NCBI GenBank assembly: GCA_947085405.1
Contig: CAMTWO010000013.1
Span: 124,001-188,000 of the forward strand
DNA: 64,000 bases
Reading direction: 5' to 3'
From: JASEGV01 sp947085405
Lineage (GTDB): Bacteria; Bacteroidota; Ignavibacteria; UBA10030; BY39
Made by a program: the position numbers and the translations under genes. Below the pieces are notes generated by a model. The model was not told the origin of the DNA. It ran no database searches and saw only the letters and a list, made by a program, of their open reading frames with translations. This document shows positions 62,419 through 64,000 of this stretch, one piece after another; the first letter of the stretch is position 1; every line of letters starts with the position of its first letter.

Positions 62419-62965
62419 CCCGCCGCATTTAGGACATTTAATAGTTGCTGAAAGTGTACGAGAACAGTTAAAATTAGACCGGCTGTTTTTTGTGCCATCT
62501 TATTCACCACCTCACAAGTTTAATTTACAAATTGCCCTGCCAAGGCAACGGTTCGAGATGGTTGAACTTTCTGTAAATAATAATAAATATTTTTCAGTCT
62601 CCGATATTGAAATAAAGCGAGAAGGGAAATCATATTCCATTGATACTATTCATTCAATGAGCTTATCCTTTCCACGAGCACAAATATATTTTATAATCGG
62701 AATGGATAATCTGATTGATTTTCCACAATGGAAATTACCCAATGAAATTATCTCACAAGTAGAGTTAATAGTGATGAATAGGCCCGGCTACGACCGTGCA
62801 GTTAAAAACGAATTTACCCGTTATGCTAATTTTATTAAAGTTCCGAATTTAGATATATCATCGAGCGATATTCGCCGGCGGGTAAAAATGGAACGTTCGA
62901 TTCGATATCTCGTCAACGAAGAAGTCGAAAAATATATTATCAGGAAAGGCTTGTACAAACTATAG
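62387..62965 (+). CDS. nadD: Nicotinate-nucleotide adenylyltransferase
   Basis: NadD makes deamido-NAD from NaMN and ATP. I start it at ATG 62387, so the protein begins MKLGIFGGTFNPPHLGHLIVAES, the family start with the HxGH motif. A more upstream ATG would add 11 unrelated residues. YFIIGMDNLIDFPQWKLPNEI and ISSSDIRRRV near the end (ISSTxIR motif) are standard. It overlaps the upstream gene by 32 bp. Length is 192 aa. Confidence 0.95.
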   Translation: MKLGIFGGTFNPPHLGHLIVAESVREQLKLDRLFFVPSYSPPHKFNLQIALPRQRFEMVELSVNNNKYFSVSDIEIKREGKSYSIDTIHSMSLSFPRAQIYFIIGMDNLIDFPQWKLPNEIISQVELIVMNRPGYDRAVKNEFTRYANFIKVPNLDISSSDIRRRVKMERSIRYLVNEEVEKYIIRKGLYKL

Positions 62966-62967
62966 TT

Positions 62968-63351
62968 ATGGAAACAGGAAAAGGTGAATGGATTTTAATC
63001 GTTGAGGATGACCGGGAAATTTCTTCCCTGCTCGAAGTAATCTTGTGCGGTGTTGGATACAAGACCATTGTTGCAAACGATGGTGAGGAAGCCGAAAATC
63101 TATACAAATCGCACCATCCACCGTTTAATCTTGTGCTAAGCGATTTAGGACTTCCGAAGCTTGGGGGAGTTGAGTTGTTTGAAAAACTAATTGTTTACGA
63201 TCCGAAAATTAAATTCATTGCTTCAAGCGGATATAGCGATTCAACTTTAGCCGGACAATTGAAATCTAAAGGCGTTAAAGAGTTTATTGCGAAACCGTAT
63301 TTGCCTGAAAATCTTTTCCAAACTATCCGCAGAATCTTGGATACCGATTAA
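62968..63351 (+). CDS. Single-domain response regulator (CheY-like)
   Basis: This 127-aa receiver domain has no output domain. The acidic pair is in LIVEDDREI, the phosphoacceptor Asp is in LVLSDLGLPKLGG, the Ser/Thr switch is in IASSGYSD, and the conserved Lys is in FIAKPY. It starts three bases after nadD. The partner kinase is not in the window. It resembles regulators that act by protein contact. Confidence 0.93.
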   Translation: METGKGEWILIVEDDREISSLLEVILCGVGYKTIVANDGEEAENLYKSHHPPFNLVLSDLGLPKLGGVELFEKLIVYDPKIKFIASSGYSDSTLAGQLKSKGVKEFIAKPYLPENLFQTIRRILDTD

Positions 63352-63356
63352 AATCA

Positions 63357-64000
63357 ATGAGCGACATTTATCAACATCGCGGCGAAACAATTTATCTTGT
63401 TCTAATCTATCATCAGCATCAACCGATATATATTGATCACGAAAAAGATCAATTAGCCGCTCCTTGGGTTCGAACACATTCTACCAAAGATTATTATCGC
63501 ATGCCTGCGATGCTGCAAAAATATCCTAATGTTCACTGCACGATAAATCTAACCCCGTCACTCTTAATGCAGATTGAAGAATACTATCTTCGTCGGCTAA
63601 AACCAAATATCAATTTAAAGACCGATATTCTTTTCGATTTATTGATTAAACCGGCAGAGAAATTTACTCAGAAAGATATCTACAACTTATATAAAACTGC
63701 ATGGAGTGCATTAAGCGTTAACGAAGTTGTAAGAAGGAGATTTCCTGAATTCGATTTACTTCATTCCGAATTTACACAAGCGCTGAAAAATAATTTCGAA
63801 ATTAACAATCGCAAAAAGCTTCGGGAACTGAAATTCTGGTTTTCGCTTGCGAACTTTGATCTTGATATTCTTGAAGCACCTTTGAAATTAACAGATGGAA
63901 CGATAATCGATATTAGCGATATAGTTGAACGTAAAGCTGACCATAAATACTACTTACGCAAACCTGTAACCGAAGCCGATTGCCAACGGTTATCAGTAGT
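63357..64000 (+). CDS. Glycoside hydrolase family 57, N-terminal part (cut by window edge)
   Basis: The frame is open from ATG 63357 to the end of the window (214 complete codons), with no stop. The start reads YLVLIYHQHQPIYIDHE (residues 13-29), with H19-Q-H21-Q-P23 matching the WHxHQP motif near the N-terminus of GH57 alpha-glucan hydrolases. MPAMLQKYPNVHCTINLTPSLLMQI (in pieces) is also typical of GH57 proteins. It probably acts on glycogen or starch-like glucans. The catalytic residues lie outside the window. It starts 5 bases after the response regulator. Confidence 0.88.
   Translation, partial: MSDIYQHRGETIYLVLIYHQHQPIYIDHEKDQLAAPWVRTHSTKDYYRMPAMLQKYPNVHCTINLTPSLLMQIEEYYLRRLKPNINLKTDILFDLLIKPAEKFTQKDIYNLYKTAWSALSVNEVVRRRFPEFDLLHSEFTQALKNNFEINNRKKLRELKFWFSLANFDLDILEAPLKLTDGTIIDISDIVERKADHKYYLRKPVTEADCQRLSV

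Noticed and set aside
1..64000. tRNA, rRNA or riboswitch genes
   Set aside because: I looked in the larger gaps (17253-17523, 21431-21940, 44848-45415) and found no cloverleaf or known riboswitch core that I could support.

Overview
This window looks like chromosomal DNA of a member of the Bacteroidota/Chlorobiota side of the tree, most likely Ignavibacteria or a close relative. The sequence-based reasons are: two secreted proteins end in type IX secretion sorting domains with the YPNPFNP motif usual in that group; the respiratory chain uses Alternative Complex III instead of a bc1 complex; many genes have weak Shine-Dalgarno sequences; and 2-oxoacid:ferredoxin oxidoreductase and a membrane pyrophosphatase sit among ordinary housekeeping genes. 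GC content is moderate to low. I saw no rRNA, tRNA, CRISPR array, transposase or prophage block. A gene is cut at each edge: a copper P-type ATPase on the left and a glycoside hydrolase family 57 enzyme on the right.

Region 1 (1-17.3 kb, + strand) is a respiratory island. The end of a Cu-ATPase is followed by actB-C-D-F-A, then ccoN, a ccoO fused to a second haem c domain, three small membrane proteins, and the ActE-like haem lipoprotein. Quinol oxidation by ACIII and oxygen reduction by a cbb3-type oxidase thus appear to be encoded as one unit. After a small, apparently truncated MazF-type toxin pair come two Fe-S assembly genes (mrp, a NifU-type scaffold). Then comes an unusual trio: two tandem CydA-like membrane proteins, each carrying a C-terminal haem c, and a third divergent CydA-like protein. 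No CydB is present. This trio is the best candidate here for an undescribed respiratory complex.

Region 2 (17.3-36.6 kb) holds a ZIP metal transporter; a minus-strand block of pdxA, ftsE and a secreted AXE1-type esterase that has no ordinary start codon; three large cell-surface proteins (an S74-chaperone fibre-like protein and two T9SS cargo proteins); leucyl aminopeptidase; a DHH phosphoesterase; and korAB. Short palindromes and long imperfect inverted repeats are concentrated here, some of them inside coding sequence.

Region 3 (36.6-55.5 kb) is mainly housekeeping: typA; the rpsF-ssb-rpsR-rplI operon; hppA-pth-rplY-prs (minus strand); and then plus-strand bioY, cmk, ispH, rpsA, mtaB, truA, an M48 protease and a CorC-type protein. 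Region 4 (55.5-61.7 kb) is a surface polysaccharide cluster with three GT2 glycosyltransferases, a flippase, a methyltransferase and a GT9 glycosyltransferase. Region 5 (61.7-64 kb) has an unrecognised protein, nadD, a single-domain response regulator and the start of a GH57 gene.

Functions are assigned from motifs and family resemblance read by eye. Alignments to E. coli CydA are also by eye and should be checked by computation.
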